Part shown: positions 1 to 9,331 of the stretch, in pieces
How positions within the stretch are numbered: position 1 is the first letter of the stretch
Layout: every line of letters begins with the position of its first letter
Assembly: GCF_002836255.1 (NCBI RefSeq)
Contig: NZ_PJAU01000047.1
Span: 62,001 to 126,000, forward strand
Reading direction: 5' to 3'
Length of the DNA: 64,000 nt
DNA from: Colwellia sp. 75C3
Lineage (GTDB): Bacteria > Pseudomonadota > Gammaproteobacteria > Enterobacterales > Alteromonadaceae
Made by a program: the position numbers and the translations under genes
Notes under the pieces: model-generated
Seen by the model: the letters and a program-made list of their open reading frames with translations, nothing else
The model's database searches: none
What the model was told of the DNA's origin: nothing

Positions 1-1149
1 CAAAAAGAAATAAACCGTCGATTATCGCCATCTAAAAATAAACGCGTAGTAAAGCTTTCTCCAAGAAAATCGGCTAATACGCCTTATACCAGCAGTGTTA
101 CAACAATAACTCCGACAGTTAAAGCTAAAGATACTGTAGTGGCTTCAACAGCACCCGTCTTAGCCGCTGTTGCAGCAGAATCGATAGCTGTTAATACACC
201 ATCGGTAACAACTTTAGCCGCAATGCCTGTTGCCCTTGTATCAACAGCAATTGCTGCACCTTCGATAATAGCTGCTAGCTCATTACCTGTTGCGACAGCA
301 AATACGGAAGTCAACGCGCCCACAGAAATCACTGCGCCTTCAGTAATAACTACTGGTTCAACACCTGTTGTAGCAGCAAGTGAGGAAGTTATCGCACCTA
401 CAGAAATCGCAGCGCCTTCAGTAATAACTACTGGTTCAGCACCTGTTGTAGCAGCAAGTGCGGAAGTTATCGCACCGGCAGTAGTGACAGCATCAATACC
501 TGTTGCATTAGCAACACCGATTACAGCACCGCCAGTGGTTACAGCCACAACAGCCTCTGCAATTGCTTCAGAAGCAACCTTAGCTTCTACTGCAACAGCA
601 GGAGCGGTAGTTGCCTCAATAGACACGGTAGCGGTATCAAATGATAGCTTAGTCAACAACGCAGAAATAGTTACTCCAATAACGGTAGAAGCGGAAAATC
701 TTACCTCGGTAGCTATAGAAGCAGCAGTTATCGCTCAGCCAGCTTCAAATATAATAGAACCAACATCAACGCAGCCGGTACCTGCGAAACGTGATGTACC
801 TTTACCGGAAGCGCTGCCTGTATCAGTCGAAGCAGAAGTTATGATTGAAGACACCTTAGTTGATAAAGATATTACTATAGATAAAGCGAATGACGTTACG
901 GCAGTAACTCCTACTATCATTGCTGAAAGTGGTACTGAAGAAATTATCGATGAAGTTGAAATGGTTGAAGTTCAAGACGCTTTCCATAAAGTGACACCAG
1001 GTGAAAACCTTTACAGTATTTCTGTGAAATATAACGTTAAGTTAAAAACATTACGTCAATGGAATGATATAGCCGAAAAAAATAGAATCCGCATAGGCGA
1101 TAAACTCTATGTGGTCGATCCTCAAACAGTGAAAAATATTAATGAATAA
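1..1149 (+). CDS. pilF: PilF/PilW-like pilotin C-terminal part with Ala/Thr/Val-rich repeats and LysM domain (5' end outside window)
   Basis: The frame is open from base 1 with no stop, so this is the 3' part of a longer gene; a GTG at 139 is in frame but not a convincing start. What is visible is a long low-complexity Ala/Val/Thr/Pro segment, then an acidic stretch, then a C-terminal LysM domain (about bases 985-1119, HKVTPGENLYSISVKYNV, ending in GDKLYVV). LysM domains bind peptidoglycan. Directly upstream of rodZ and ispG the usual gene is pilF/pilW, a TPR lipoprotein for type IV pilus secretin assembly. I infer that identity from synteny; the TPR part is not in the window. The stop overlaps the rodZ start by 8 bp, suggesting translational coupling. 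Alternative: an unrelated LysM cell-envelope protein. Confidence 0.6.
   Translation, partial: QKEINRRLSPSKNKRVVKLSPRKSANTPYTSSVTTITPTVKAKDTVVASTAPVLAAVAAESIAVNTPSVTTLAAMPVALVSTAIAAPSIIAASSLPVATANTEVNAPTEITAPSVITTGSTPVVAASEEVIAPTEIAAPSVITTGSAPVVAASAEVIAPAVVTASIPVALATPITAPPVVTATTASAIASEATLASTATAGAVVASIDTVAVSNDSLVNNAEIVTPITVEAENLTSVAIEAAVIAQPASNIIEPTSTQPVPAKRDVPLPEALPVSVEAEVMIEDTLVDKDITIDKANDVTAVTPTIIAESGTEEIIDEVEMVEVQDAFHKVTPGENLYSISVKYNVKLKTLRQWNDIAEKNRIRIGDKLYVVDPQTVKNINE
256..489 (+). repeat. 78-bp tandem repeat (26 residues), three copies, inside the pilF-like gene
   Basis: Copies at 256-333, 334-411 and 412-489. The last two are nearly identical; the first is diverged. Each encodes an Ala/Val/Thr-rich unit around APSVITTGS-PVVAAS-EVIAP. 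The unit is a multiple of three, so copy-number change would keep frame. The flanks (178-255 and after 490) look like still older copies. Confidence 0.8.
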
Positions 1150-2158
1150 TGAAGTATATCCTGTAAATCAAGCAGGTAAAGAAGAACAAAGTACTATCAC
1201 CGAACAAATCACAGAACTAAGTGAAGACATGGAAATGGTCAGCCCTGGGGCTATGCTGAGAGAGGCGCGCAAAGCGCTATCATTGTCACAGGAACATATT
1301 GCCAGTAAATTAAACTTCAAAGTGGGTATTGTTAAAAATATTGAAGACGATACCTTCGATCCCCTAATGCCAGTTACTTTTAATCGTGGCTATTTAGTGA
1401 ACTATGCTAAATTAGTTGGCGTAGAAGTCGAAGATGTATTGGCAAGTTATGATGCACTTGATGCAGCAACTATTCAACGTACTGAAATGTTAAGTTTTTC
1501 TAGAGAAACAGCTAAACAAGCAGAGCATAGCCGGGTAATGTGGTTAAGTTATTTTATTGTCGCCGTACTTATTGGTTTGACCGTTTTATGGTGGCTGCAA
1601 GAGAGCAGACAACAAGAAACTGACTCATCAAATATTACTCCCAATACTATAACAGCTAAAGACGTTAGCGATGCCGTTGTTGTGGAAAGTCTTGAATCAG
1701 TTTCTTTAAGTGATAAGAAAACGCTCACAGATAATGGTGCTCAAACCAACGAGAGTGAAAGTGCAGCAGAATTAACGTTAGGCACTGATACTGCACAACC
1801 TACCAGCAATGCTAGTACTGATATTAGTAACAATGTTAGTGCTGATGATAGTAATGTTGGTGTAGCAGCTAATACCTCAGTTAATGAAACTTCTAAACCT
1901 GACGTACCAACGATAAGCACCGCAGTGTTTACTTTTAATGGCGATTGTTGGGTGAATATTTTCGATGCTACTGGTGAAAGAATAGCTTGGGGTGTCAAAA
2001 AGTCAGGTTATGTGATGACTATTCAAGGCAAAGCACCTCTTCGTATTACAGTGGGAAAACCTGAATTAACCAGTATTGTTTTTAATGGACAGCCAGTAGA
2101 TTTATCGACGTTTAATGTTGGCAATATTGCTAAATTTAACTTACCTATTGTTGAGTAG
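1142..2158 (+). CDS. rodZ: Cytoskeleton protein RodZ
   Basis: 338 aa. Bitopic membrane protein that links MreB to the elongation machinery and keeps rod shape. Visible parts: an N-terminal helix-turn-helix of the HTH_25 type (about residues 35-100, LSLSQEHIASKLNFKVG), a basic stretch, one membrane span (about 133-152, WLSYFIVAVLIGLTVLWWL), a Ser/Thr/Asn-rich periplasmic linker, and a C-terminal DUF4115 beta domain (about 255-338). This matches the family architecture and length. The ATG lies inside the end of the upstream pilF-like gene. Position before ispG is the classical gammaproteobacterial arrangement. Confidence 0.93.
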   Translation: MNNEVYPVNQAGKEEQSTITEQITELSEDMEMVSPGAMLREARKALSLSQEHIASKLNFKVGIVKNIEDDTFDPLMPVTFNRGYLVNYAKLVGVEVEDVLASYDALDAATIQRTEMLSFSRETAKQAEHSRVMWLSYFIVAVLIGLTVLWWLQESRQQETDSSNITPNTITAKDVSDAVVVESLESVSLSDKKTLTDNGAQTNESESAAELTLGTDTAQPTSNASTDISNNVSADDSNVGVAANTSVNETSKPDVPTISTAVFTFNGDCWVNIFDATGERIAWGVKKSGYVMTIQGKAPLRITVGKPELTSIVFNGQPVDLSTFNVGNIAKFNLPIVE

Positions 2159-2228
2159 TTTTGCACTTAGAGGGTTCCCCTCAATTTAGCTACTACCCTA
2201 TTATAAATAAAAAATAGAAAGAAAAATT

Positions 2229-3359
2229 ATGTTTAAAGAATCTCCAATTATACGCAGAATCTCTCGCCAAATCATGGTCGGTAATGTGCCTGTTGGTGGC
2301 AATGCGCCAATCACAGTGCAATCAATGACAAATACATTGACCACAGATGTAGCTGCAACCGTTGCGCAAATAAAAGCACTGGAAGCTGTTGGTGCTGATA
2401 TTGTTCGAGTCAGTGTGCCTACCATGGACGCCGCAGAAGCTTTTCGCGAAATAAAAAAGCAAGTTGATGTGCCTCTAGTTACCGATATTCACTTTGATTA
2501 TCGCATAGCATTAAAAGTTGCTGAGTATGGCGCAGACTGTTTACGTATTAATCCAGGTAATATTGGCAACGAAAATAGAATTCGCAGTGTGGTGGAGTCT
2601 GCTCGAGATAATAATATCCCTATTCGTATCGGTGTTAATGGCGGTTCATTAGAAAAAGATATTCAAGAAAAATATACTGAGCCAACGGCAGAGGCATTGT
2701 TAGAGTCTGCTATGCGTCATGTTGATATTTTAGATCGTTTAAATTTTCATGAATTTAAAGTGAGTGTCAAAGCATCTGACGTTTTTTTAGCGGTTGAATC
2801 ATATAAATTATTAGCAAAACAAATTGATAACCCATTACATTTAGGCATTACCGAAGCCGGTGGTTTACGTTCTGGTTCGGTAAAATCCTCAGTTGGTCTG
2901 GGCATATTATTAGCTCAAGGTATTGGCGACACAATCCGTATATCACTTGCTGCTGATCCAATTGAAGAAATTAAAGTGGGTTTTGATATTTTAAAATCAC
3001 TTAAATTACGTAGTCGCGGAATTAATTTGATTGCTTGCCCAAGTTGTTCACGACAAGAGTTTGATGTTGTATCGACAGTAAACGCATTAGAACAACGCAT
3101 TGAAGACATTATGACACCAATGGATGTTTCAATTATTGGCTGTATTGTTAATGGTCCAGGCGAAGCTATGGTGTCAGACCTTGGTTTGACTGGCAGCAGT
3201 AAAAAGAGTGGCTTTTATCTAGATGGTATACGTCAAAAAGAACGTTTTGATAATAACAATCTTGTAGATCAACTTGAGCAACGTATTCGTGCAAAAGCAC
3301 ATGCGATAACTGAACGCCAAGATGTAAAGAACAAAATAGACTTTAAACCTGTCGACTAA
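2229..3359 (+). CDS. ispG: 4-hydroxy-3-methylbut-2-en-1-yl diphosphate synthase (flavodoxin) IspG/GcpE
   Basis: 376 aa. Converts MEcPP to HMBPP in the MEP isoprenoid pathway with a [4Fe-4S] cluster. Opening [16 protein letters not shown] and [14 protein letters not shown] are family hallmarks. The three cluster cysteines are in place: C270 and C273 in [11 protein letters not shown] and C305 in GCIVNGPGE, with the adjacent Glu in NGPGEA. Length is normal. It sits 70 bp after rodZ and is followed by a long perfect hairpin before hisS. Confidence 0.97.
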   Translation: MFKESPIIRRISRQIMVGNVPVGGNAPITVQSMTNTLTTDVAATVAQIKALEAVGADIVRVSVPTMDAAEAFREIKKQVDVPLVTDIHFDYRIALKVAEYGADCLRINPGNIGNENRIRSVVESARDNNIPIRIGVNGGSLEKDIQEKYTEPTAEALLESAMRHVDILDRLNFHEFKVSVKASDVFLAVESYKLLAKQIDNPLHLGITEAGGLRSGSVKSSVGLGILLAQGIGDTIRISLAADPIEEIKVGFDILKSLKLRSRGINLIACPSCSRQEFDVVSTVNALEQRIEDIMTPMDVSIIGCIVNGPGEAMVSDLGLTGSSKKSGFYLDGIRQKERFDNNNLVDQLEQRIRAKAHAITERQDVKNKIDFKPVD

Positions 3360-3366
3360 TTATTAT

Positions 3367-3420
3367 CCTAATAAACGGGTGCTAATAATCGCGATGGTTT
3401 ATTAGCACCCGTTTATTAGG
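3367..3420 (+). terminator. 22-bp perfect inverted repeat between ispG and hisS
   Basis: Arms 3367-3388 and 3399-3420 are exact reverse complements with a 10-nt loop. The arm contains AACGGGTGCTAATAA. It lies 8 bp after the ispG stop. There is no T-tract behind it, so it may be an attenuator, an RNA-stability hairpin or a processing site rather than a simple intrinsic terminator. Confidence 0.6.
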
Positions 3421-3528
3421 TATACTGCGCGCTGCGCAAATTTAAACCGTATTAAATGCTGGAAATCTGTTTGAACATGACAGGTCTACCGGGGTTTTAT
3501 AAAGACATTAAGAAAGAGAGACCCCTCA

Positions 3529-4809
3529 GTGGCTAAACAAAAGGCTCTACAAGCAATTCGTGGCATGAATGATTGCCTCCCAAGTGAAACAAATATTTGG
3601 CAAATGGTTGAAGCAGTACTGCGCCGTGTTGCCAGTAATTACGGTTTCGCTGAAATTCGTATGCCCATTGTTGAGTCAACAGCACTATTTAAACGTGGTA
3701 TTGGTGAAGTAACCGATATTGTCGAAAAAGAAATGTACACCTTTGATGATTTAAATGGCGATAGCTTAACGTTACGTCCAGAAGGGACAGCAAGTTGCGT
3801 TCGTGCGGGTAATCAACATGGCTTACTGTATAACCAAGAGCAACGTCTTTGGTATATGGGACCTATGTTTCGCCATGAAAGACCACAAAAAGGTCGTTAT
3901 CGTCAGTTCCACCAATTTGGCTTAGAAGCCTTTGGTATTGCGACCCCTGATATAGATGCTGAAATTATTTTACTTACTTCGCGCTTATGGCGGGAACTTG
4001 GCATCAATGAATTTGTCACACTAGAGTTGAATTCATTAGGATCTAACGATGAACGTGCTAATTACCGTGAAGCTTTGATTGCTTATTTGCTTGAGCATGA
4101 AGCGTTACTCGATGAAGATTCTAAGCGTCGTATGCACACTAATCCGTTAAGAGTATTGGATAGTAAAAACCCACAAGTGCAAGAAGCATTGGTGAACGCG
4201 CCTAAGTTATCAGATCATTTCGGTGAAGAAACACAAGCGCACTTTGATACCTTATGTGCTCGATTAGATGCCGCTGGTATCAAGTATGTATTGAACGAGC
4301 GTTTAGTGCGTGGTTTAGATTACTATAACCGTACTGTATTTGAATGGGTTACAACAACACTTGGCGCTCAGGGTACTATTTGTGCTGGTGGTCGTTATGA
4401 TGGTTTGGTTGAACAACTTGGTGGTAAAGCAACGCCAGCTTTTGGTTTTGCTTTAGGTATTGAACGTTTAGTCTTGATGTTAACTGAATTAGAAACAATC
4501 ACTGATGTTCGTCCTCAGGTCGATGCCTATGTGGTTATTTTGGGTGATGATGCACAAGTTGAAGCGAACAAGTTAGCTGAACTGTGGCGTGATCAATTAC
4601 CTGAGTTAAGATTGCAATGTCACTGCGGTGGCGGCAATATGAAGAAACAATTAAAACGTGCCGATAAATCAGGTGCAAAAATCGCGTTAATCTTAGGTGA
4701 TAATGAAATTGCCGAAGAGAAAGTCATGGTTAAGTACTTACGCGGACAAAAAGAACAGGAAAGCGTGGAATTTACTAAAATTTCAAGCTTGTTATCTGAA
4801 TTAATTTAA
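3529..4809 (+). CDS. hisS: Histidine--tRNA ligase
   Basis: 426 aa, GTG start preceded by AGAAAGAGAG. Class II aminoacyl-tRNA synthetase charging tRNA-His in the cytoplasm. Opening [10 protein letters not shown], motif 2 region ([30 protein letters not shown]) and the His-specific [15 protein letters not shown] and GGRYDGL blocks are all present; the C-terminal anticodon-binding domain follows from about residue 330. Length matches E. coli HisS. It is part of the ispG-hisS-yfgM-bamB-der run. Confidence 0.97.
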   Translation: MAKQKALQAIRGMNDCLPSETNIWQMVEAVLRRVASNYGFAEIRMPIVESTALFKRGIGEVTDIVEKEMYTFDDLNGDSLTLRPEGTASCVRAGNQHGLLYNQEQRLWYMGPMFRHERPQKGRYRQFHQFGLEAFGIATPDIDAEIILLTSRLWRELGINEFVTLELNSLGSNDERANYREALIAYLLEHEALLDEDSKRRMHTNPLRVLDSKNPQVQEALVNAPKLSDHFGEETQAHFDTLCARLDAAGIKYVLNERLVRGLDYYNRTVFEWVTTTLGAQGTICAGGRYDGLVEQLGGKATPAFGFALGIERLVLMLTELETITDVRPQVDAYVVILGDDAQVEANKLAELWRDQLPELRLQCHCGGGNMKKQLKRADKSGAKIALILGDNEIAEEKVMVKYLRGQKEQESVEFTKISSLLSELI

Positions 4810-4832
4810 AGGCTTTAAGCCAAGGTGATGTA

Positions 4833-5519
4833 GTGGAAGTTTATCAAACAGAAGAACAACAAGTAGAAGCGATTAAAAGTTATTGGCAACAAAACGGTAA
4901 TACTATTATCGCGGGTATCGCCTTAGGATTTGCCGGTTTTATCGGTTTTAATTTTTATCAAGATAGTAAGCTTGAGCAAGAACTAGCCGTATCAGATAGC
5001 TATCAAACACTGATTGAGCAAAGCGGAAAAGACGATAAAACATTTACTGCTAATGGCGAAAAATTTATAAGTGAAAATGGCACGAATAGTTATGTCGCTT
5101 TAACTGCGCTAGCGCTTGCTAAAGAATCAGCGACACATAAAGATTGGCCACAAGTTCAAAAACAGTTAACTACTGCGATTGAGTCTGCGCCAACTGATGG
5201 CATTAAAGCTATTGCAAGCTTACGTTTAGCACGAGTACAAGCTCAGCTTGAACAATATTCAGATGCGCTAACGACGTTAAATAACAACTTGCCTGAATCA
5301 TTTACCGCCGCTATTGAAGAAATTAAAGGTGATGTGTATTTACAACAAGGCAAAAAAGACCTTGCTCGTAACGCTTACCAAGCAGCTATTGCCGCAGATG
5401 GTATTGCTACAAGCCCAAGTTTACAAATTAAATTAGATGATTTAGCACAAGTAACTATATTACCTAGTACGGGTAAATTAAAAGCTGAAGCAGTAGTAAC
5501 TGAATCTGCTGCCAAGTAA
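4833..5519 (+). CDS. yfgM: YfgM, ancillary SecYEG translocon subunit
   Basis: 228 aa, GTG start with AAGGTG just upstream; the nearby ATG is out of frame. Inner-membrane protein with a short cytoplasmic N-terminus (YQTEEQQVEAIKSYWQQNG), one membrane span (about residues 24-42, IIAGIALGFAGFIGFNFY) and a periplasmic TPR-like domain (DUF2133/TPR_21). It associates with SecYEG and PpiD and helps hand over secreted proteins. Location between hisS and bamB is the conserved one. Confidence 0.92.
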   Translation: MEVYQTEEQQVEAIKSYWQQNGNTIIAGIALGFAGFIGFNFYQDSKLEQELAVSDSYQTLIEQSGKDDKTFTANGEKFISENGTNSYVALTALALAKESATHKDWPQVQKQLTTAIESAPTDGIKAIASLRLARVQAQLEQYSDALTTLNNNLPESFTAAIEEIKGDVYLQQGKKDLARNAYQAAIAADGIATSPSLQIKLDDLAQVTILPSTGKLKAEAVVTESAAK

Positions 5520-5570
5520 CTTAAAGCGGTTATTTAGTAAAATCATTTACTTTTGTTAATAAGGCAAACT

Positions 5571-6815
5571 ATGCGTTGTTTTGATAAAAAAATTTTTAAA
5601 GGTCTGAATACTAAAAAAGTACTAGCGATTCTCTTGTTGTCTTCAAGCTTATTCGCCTGTTCATCAAATGATGATGAAGACCCTAGCACCAAAGTTGCAG
5701 AGCTCACAGATCTTGATAATGCTTTTGATGTGGAGATTTTGTGGGACCGTAGTGTCGGTAGCGGTGTGAGTGATTACTTTTCACGGATAAAGCCAATTGT
5801 TGCGTACGATAAAGTCTATAGCGCCAGTCGCATGGGTGATGTTATTGCTTTTGAAAAAGAAAGTGGCATGAAAGTCTGGCAAGCCGATTTAAGTGACATC
5901 AATAACGAGCGAAGCTTTTGGGATAGCCGCATTTCAGCACTCGTTGCTGGCGGGCCGATTGCAGGACTTAATAAAATATTTATTGGTACTGAAAATGGCG
6001 ATGTCTTTGCGCTTGATTCAGAGACTGGAGAGCTGATATGGCAAGCCAAAGTAAAAGGTGAAATCATTACTCCACCCGCCATTGATTCTGGTATTTTGGT
6101 AGTGAATTCAGCTTCTGGTATTCTTAAAGCCTTTGATGCTCAAACCGGTGATGAACTGTGGGAAGTTGAACAAGATGTTCCTGCATTGACATTACGTGGT
6201 ATTAGCACACCGGTTGTTGCATCAGGTGGTGTACTAGTTGGTTCAGGTAAGGGTGCATTAAATGTATATATTCTTGAAAAGGGCCAAGCTGGCTGGACTA
6301 CAGAGGTAGGTGAAGCAACTGGTTCAACAGAATTGCAACGCGTTATCGATGTTGACTCAGCACCGGTTGTTTTTGGCGATAAAGTCTACACTATATCTGC
6401 TCGTGGAAACTTAGTGGCTATTGATTTGAAATCAGGACGTATTTTATGGAAACGTCAATACTCTTCATATAGACAAATTGCTGTTTACCGTAACGATATT
6501 TTTATAACCAATACTAGTGGTCATGTTTATGCTCTTAATCGTATTAACGGTATCGAACGCTGGAGCAATGTAGAGTTAACAAATCGTAGTGTAACGGGTC
6601 CAGCAGTCGTGGATAAATATATTGTAGTAGGTGATTTTGAAGGTTACTTACATTGGTTAGACCAAGATACCGGCCAGATCGTTTCTCGTCATAAAGTCGA
6701 TAGTAGTGGCATACATTCAACACCAACCGTTGTTGATGATAAAATGTATAGTCAGTCTCGTGATGGTGACTTGCAAGTTATTATTACACCAGAAATTGTC
6801 AGTGCAGAACAATAG
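5571..6815 (+). CDS. bamB: Outer membrane assembly lipoprotein BamB
   Basis: 414 aa from ATG 5571, chosen because AAGG lies 6-7 bp upstream; a TTG at 5553 in frame has no good ribosome site. N-terminal signal with lipobox LFAC gives acylated Cys30. The rest is an eight-bladed PQQ-like beta-propeller with repeated motifs such as GDVFALDSETGELIWQ, LKAFDAQTGDELWE and LVAIDLKSGRILWK. BamB binds BamA and promotes beta-barrel insertion into the outer membrane. It lies between yfgM and der as in other gammaproteobacteria. Confidence 0.95.
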   Translation: MRCFDKKIFKGLNTKKVLAILLLSSSLFACSSNDDEDPSTKVAELTDLDNAFDVEILWDRSVGSGVSDYFSRIKPIVAYDKVYSASRMGDVIAFEKESGMKVWQADLSDINNERSFWDSRISALVAGGPIAGLNKIFIGTENGDVFALDSETGELIWQAKVKGEIITPPAIDSGILVVNSASGILKAFDAQTGDELWEVEQDVPALTLRGISTPVVASGGVLVGSGKGALNVYILEKGQAGWTTEVGEATGSTELQRVIDVDSAPVVFGDKVYTISARGNLVAIDLKSGRILWKRQYSSYRQIAVYRNDIFITNTSGHVYALNRINGIERWSNVELTNRSVTGPAVVDKYIVVGDFEGYLHWLDQDTGQIVSRHKVDSSGIHSTPTVVDDKMYSQSRDGDLQVIITPEIVSAEQ

Positions 6816-6867
6816 TTTGCACTGTTTTTAGCTGCTTCTTTTTTTAAGAAAAGTAGCTAGAATTAAT

Positions 6868-6911
6868 AACGGCTCCTATGCTTGATGCATCTGGAGCCGT
6901 TGTTTGTTTTT
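6868..6911 (+). terminator. Terminator-like hairpin after bamB
   Basis: AACGGCTCC (6868-6876) pairs with GGAGCCGTT (6893-6901); an inner ATGC/GCAT extends the stem. It is followed by TGTTTGTTTTT. This would end the bamB transcript before der. Confidence 0.65.
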
Positions 6912-7045
6912 AGCAATATCATTTTTTGTGACATTACCTTAGCTAATTAAGCTGAGTTTTTTGTTTATACGCTTTGATATTTAGTTTTTATTTGTTTGAA
7001 AAACCATGCGTAACTCGCTTGCATGGTGATTCCTTTGAGGTACTC

Positions 7046-8524
7046 ATGCTTCCTGTAGTTGCTCTAGTTGGCCGTCCTAATGTCGGAAAATCAACATTAT
7101 TTAACCGTTTAACCCGTAGTCGTGATGCGCTTGTAGCCGATTACCCAGGTCTAACTCGCGATCGTCAATACGGTCAAGCCGAAGTAGAAGAACATCCTTT
7201 TATTGTTATTGATACCGGTGGTATTAATGGCGATGAAAAAGGCATTGACGTGAAAATGGCTGAACAGTCATTGATGGCTATAGAAGAAGCCGATGCGGTA
7301 CTTTTTTTAGTTGATGCTCGTGATGGTTTGACCGCGGCTGATCATGGTATTGCTGATCATTTACGTAAGCAAAATAAAAAAATATTCGTGGTTGCCAATA
7401 AGATAGATGGTATCCATGGCGATTCGGCTGCAGCTGAATTTTACTCGTTAGGTTTAGGCGAGCACGTTCATCAAATTGCTGCTGCCCACGGCCGTGGTGT
7501 TACGCAACTTTTAACTATTGCATTAACGCCTCATATTGAAGAGCTTGGCAAACCAAAAGTAGGGGACGCTGATAATGACGAATTCTCTGAAGATTTTGAA
7601 GTTGAGCTGACAGAGGAAGAACTTGCTAAAAAGCTTGAAGGTGAGCCACAAGAAAACGACAAGATAAAGTTAGCAATCATCGGTCGTCCTAATGTTGGAA
7701 AATCAACACTTACTAACCGTATATTGGGTGAAGAACGTGTTGTTGTTTTTGATATGCCGGGTACAACGCGCGATAGTGTTTATATTCCAATGGAACGTAA
7801 TGGCCGTGAGTACACCCTAATTGATACCGCGGGTATTCGTCGTCGTAAAAATGTGACTGATGTTGTCGAAAAATACTCAGTGATTAAAACCTTACGTGCG
7901 ATTGAAGACTCTAATGTTTGTCTTCTTATTATCGATGCTCAAGAAGGTATTAGTGATCAAGATCTTAGCTTACTTGGATTTATCCTTGAAGCAGGGCGTT
8001 CATTGGTGTTAGCGGTGAATAAATGGGATGGCTTAGAAGATCATGAAAAAGACCGTATTAGAACTGAACTTGATAGACGTTTAGGTTTTATTGGTTTTGC
8101 CCGTATTCATTTTATATCGGCACTACATGGTACCGGTGTTGGCCATTTATTTGAGTCAGTAGAAGAAGCCTTTGTTTCAGCAACGAAGCGTATCTCTACA
8201 GCTATGGTTACTAAAGTATTAGATATGGCTATCTTTGATCATCAACCGCCTATGCATAACGGTCGACGCATTAAGTTGAAATACGCTCATGCGGGTGGTT
8301 ATAACCCACCAATTATTATCATTCATGGTAACTTAGCTAAGAAATTACCAATGTCTTATAAACGCTATTTAATGAATTATTACCGTAAGTCATTAAAAAT
8401 GATGGGTACTCCTATCCGTATACAGTTTAAAGATACCTTGAACCCATTTGCCGGTAAGAAGAAGCTTAACTTTACCGAGAAAAAGAAAATTGCTCGTTCA
8501 ACACAAGGTTATAAAAAAGATTAA
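7046..8524 (+). CDS. der: Ribosome biogenesis GTPase Der (EngA)
   Basis: 492 aa from ATG 7046, supported by TTGAGG 5 bp upstream; the frame is open further 5' but that extension does not look like Der. Double-Era GTPase needed for 50S maturation. Two G domains are seen, each with GRPNVGKST (first at residues 9-17, second near 212), DxxG (DTGGI, DTAGI) and NKxD (NKID, NKWD). A KH-like C-terminal domain (about 380-470) and a basic tail ([14 protein letters not shown]) complete it. The acidic linker between the G domains is typical. Confidence 0.96.
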   Translation: MLPVVALVGRPNVGKSTLFNRLTRSRDALVADYPGLTRDRQYGQAEVEEHPFIVIDTGGINGDEKGIDVKMAEQSLMAIEEADAVLFLVDARDGLTAADHGIADHLRKQNKKIFVVANKIDGIHGDSAAAEFYSLGLGEHVHQIAAAHGRGVTQLLTIALTPHIEELGKPKVGDADNDEFSEDFEVELTEEELAKKLEGEPQENDKIKLAIIGRPNVGKSTLTNRILGEERVVVFDMPGTTRDSVYIPMERNGREYTLIDTAGIRRRKNVTDVVEKYSVIKTLRAIEDSNVCLLIIDAQEGISDQDLSLLGFILEAGRSLVLAVNKWDGLEDHEKDRIRTELDRRLGFIGFARIHFISALHGTGVGHLFESVEEAFVSATKRISTAMVTKVLDMAIFDHQPPMHNGRRIKLKYAHAGGYNPPIIIIHGNLAKKLPMSYKRYLMNYYRKSLKMMGTPIRIQFKDTLNPFAGKKKLNFTEKKKIARSTQGYKKD

Positions 8525-8551
8525 AATCTTTTCAACTTGTTAGTTAAGAGC

Positions 8552-8600
8552 TGCAACTTGCTAGCTAATAGCTAGCAAGTTGCAATCTTGACCTTATTTT
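8552..8600 (+). terminator. Terminator-like hairpin after der
   Basis: TGCAACTTGCTAGCTA (8552-8567) and its exact reverse complement (8569-8584) flank a single base, giving a stem of up to 16 bp. CTTGACCTTATTTT follows. It separates der from the PilZ gene. Confidence 0.6.
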
Positions 8601-8656
8601 AATAAAGTATAACTAGGCTCCACATTTTATCTTCCTATGACAGATAGTTGAGAAAT

Positions 8657-9331
8657 ATGGCTGAACAAGCAATTTTAATCGATCCATCTAAATCCTCTGC
8701 ACGTAACCTCGCTTTTTTGAAAGCAGGTGCGCCGATCACTATTGATATTTCTACGCCAGCCGGACAAAAAAGAAAATTTAATACCTTTTTTATTGGCTAT
8801 CTACCTAAGAAATATGTCCTTATTGAATTTCCTGAAGCAACAAAATTAGGCAACTTCTCTCAATATATTGGTCAAGGTACAGTTATTACTGTTCGTGGTC
8901 TTATTGAAGGTCGTGATGGTGCAGCCGTTGCTTTTATTAGTACAGTCAGACAAACCTTACAAATACCTTCTCGTATTATGGTATTAGATATTCCTACTAG
9001 CGTTAAATTACAGCAATTACGCTCTTCAGTGCGTATTGAGACTCGCATCTCAGCTAAAGTAAGAATTGATGATGTTTATTGGCAAACTACCATGACAAAT
9101 ATATCTGTGGATGGTGGTCAGCTAGATATTATTAATGGTGAGAAGTTAGTACTGGCTGAAGATAAGGTAGTTGATATTGTGGTAGAAACCAGTGAAGGAG
9201 AAAACAACCTTAAACTTAACGCGATCGTTTGCAATATTAAGCAGCAAGTAGATGGTCTATCTTTCGGCGTTAAATTTAATCAAGTAAGCAAACAACAAGT
9301 AATAGAGTTACTCTATCAAGCACTAGTCTAA
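8657..9331 (+). CDS. PilZ-domain c-di-GMP receptor (YcgR-like flagellar brake type)
   Basis: 224 aa from ATG 8657; TTGAG upstream supports this over the in-frame TTG at 8648. N-terminal beta domain of the YcgR type (about residues 25-100), then a PilZ domain from about residue 110. The c-di-GMP-binding signature is complete: RSSVR (RxxxR) followed by NISVDGG (D/NxSxxG). Such proteins couple c-di-GMP to motility or surface behaviour; the actual target cannot be told from sequence. The 3' end overlaps the end of the converging diguanylate cyclase gene by 9 bp. Confidence 0.85.
   Translation: MAEQAILIDPSKSSARNLAFLKAGAPITIDISTPAGQKRKFNTFFIGYLPKKYVLIEFPEATKLGNFSQYIGQGTVITVRGLIEGRDGAAVAFISTVRQTLQIPSRIMVLDIPTSVKLQQLRSSVRIETRISAKVRIDDVYWQTTMTNISVDGGQLDIINGEKLVLAEDKVVDIVVETSEGENNLKLNAIVCNIKQQVDGLSFGVKFNQVSKQQVIELLYQALV

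Noticed and set aside
84..659. Long open frame on the - strand opposite the pilF-like gene
   Set aside because: It mirrors the Ala/Thr-rich repeat DNA of the + strand gene, has biased low-complexity content and no ribosome site or domain.
3421..3528. T-box or histidine attenuator before hisS
   Set aside because: No His-codon leader peptide and no T-box sequence; such control is also not expected in this lineage.
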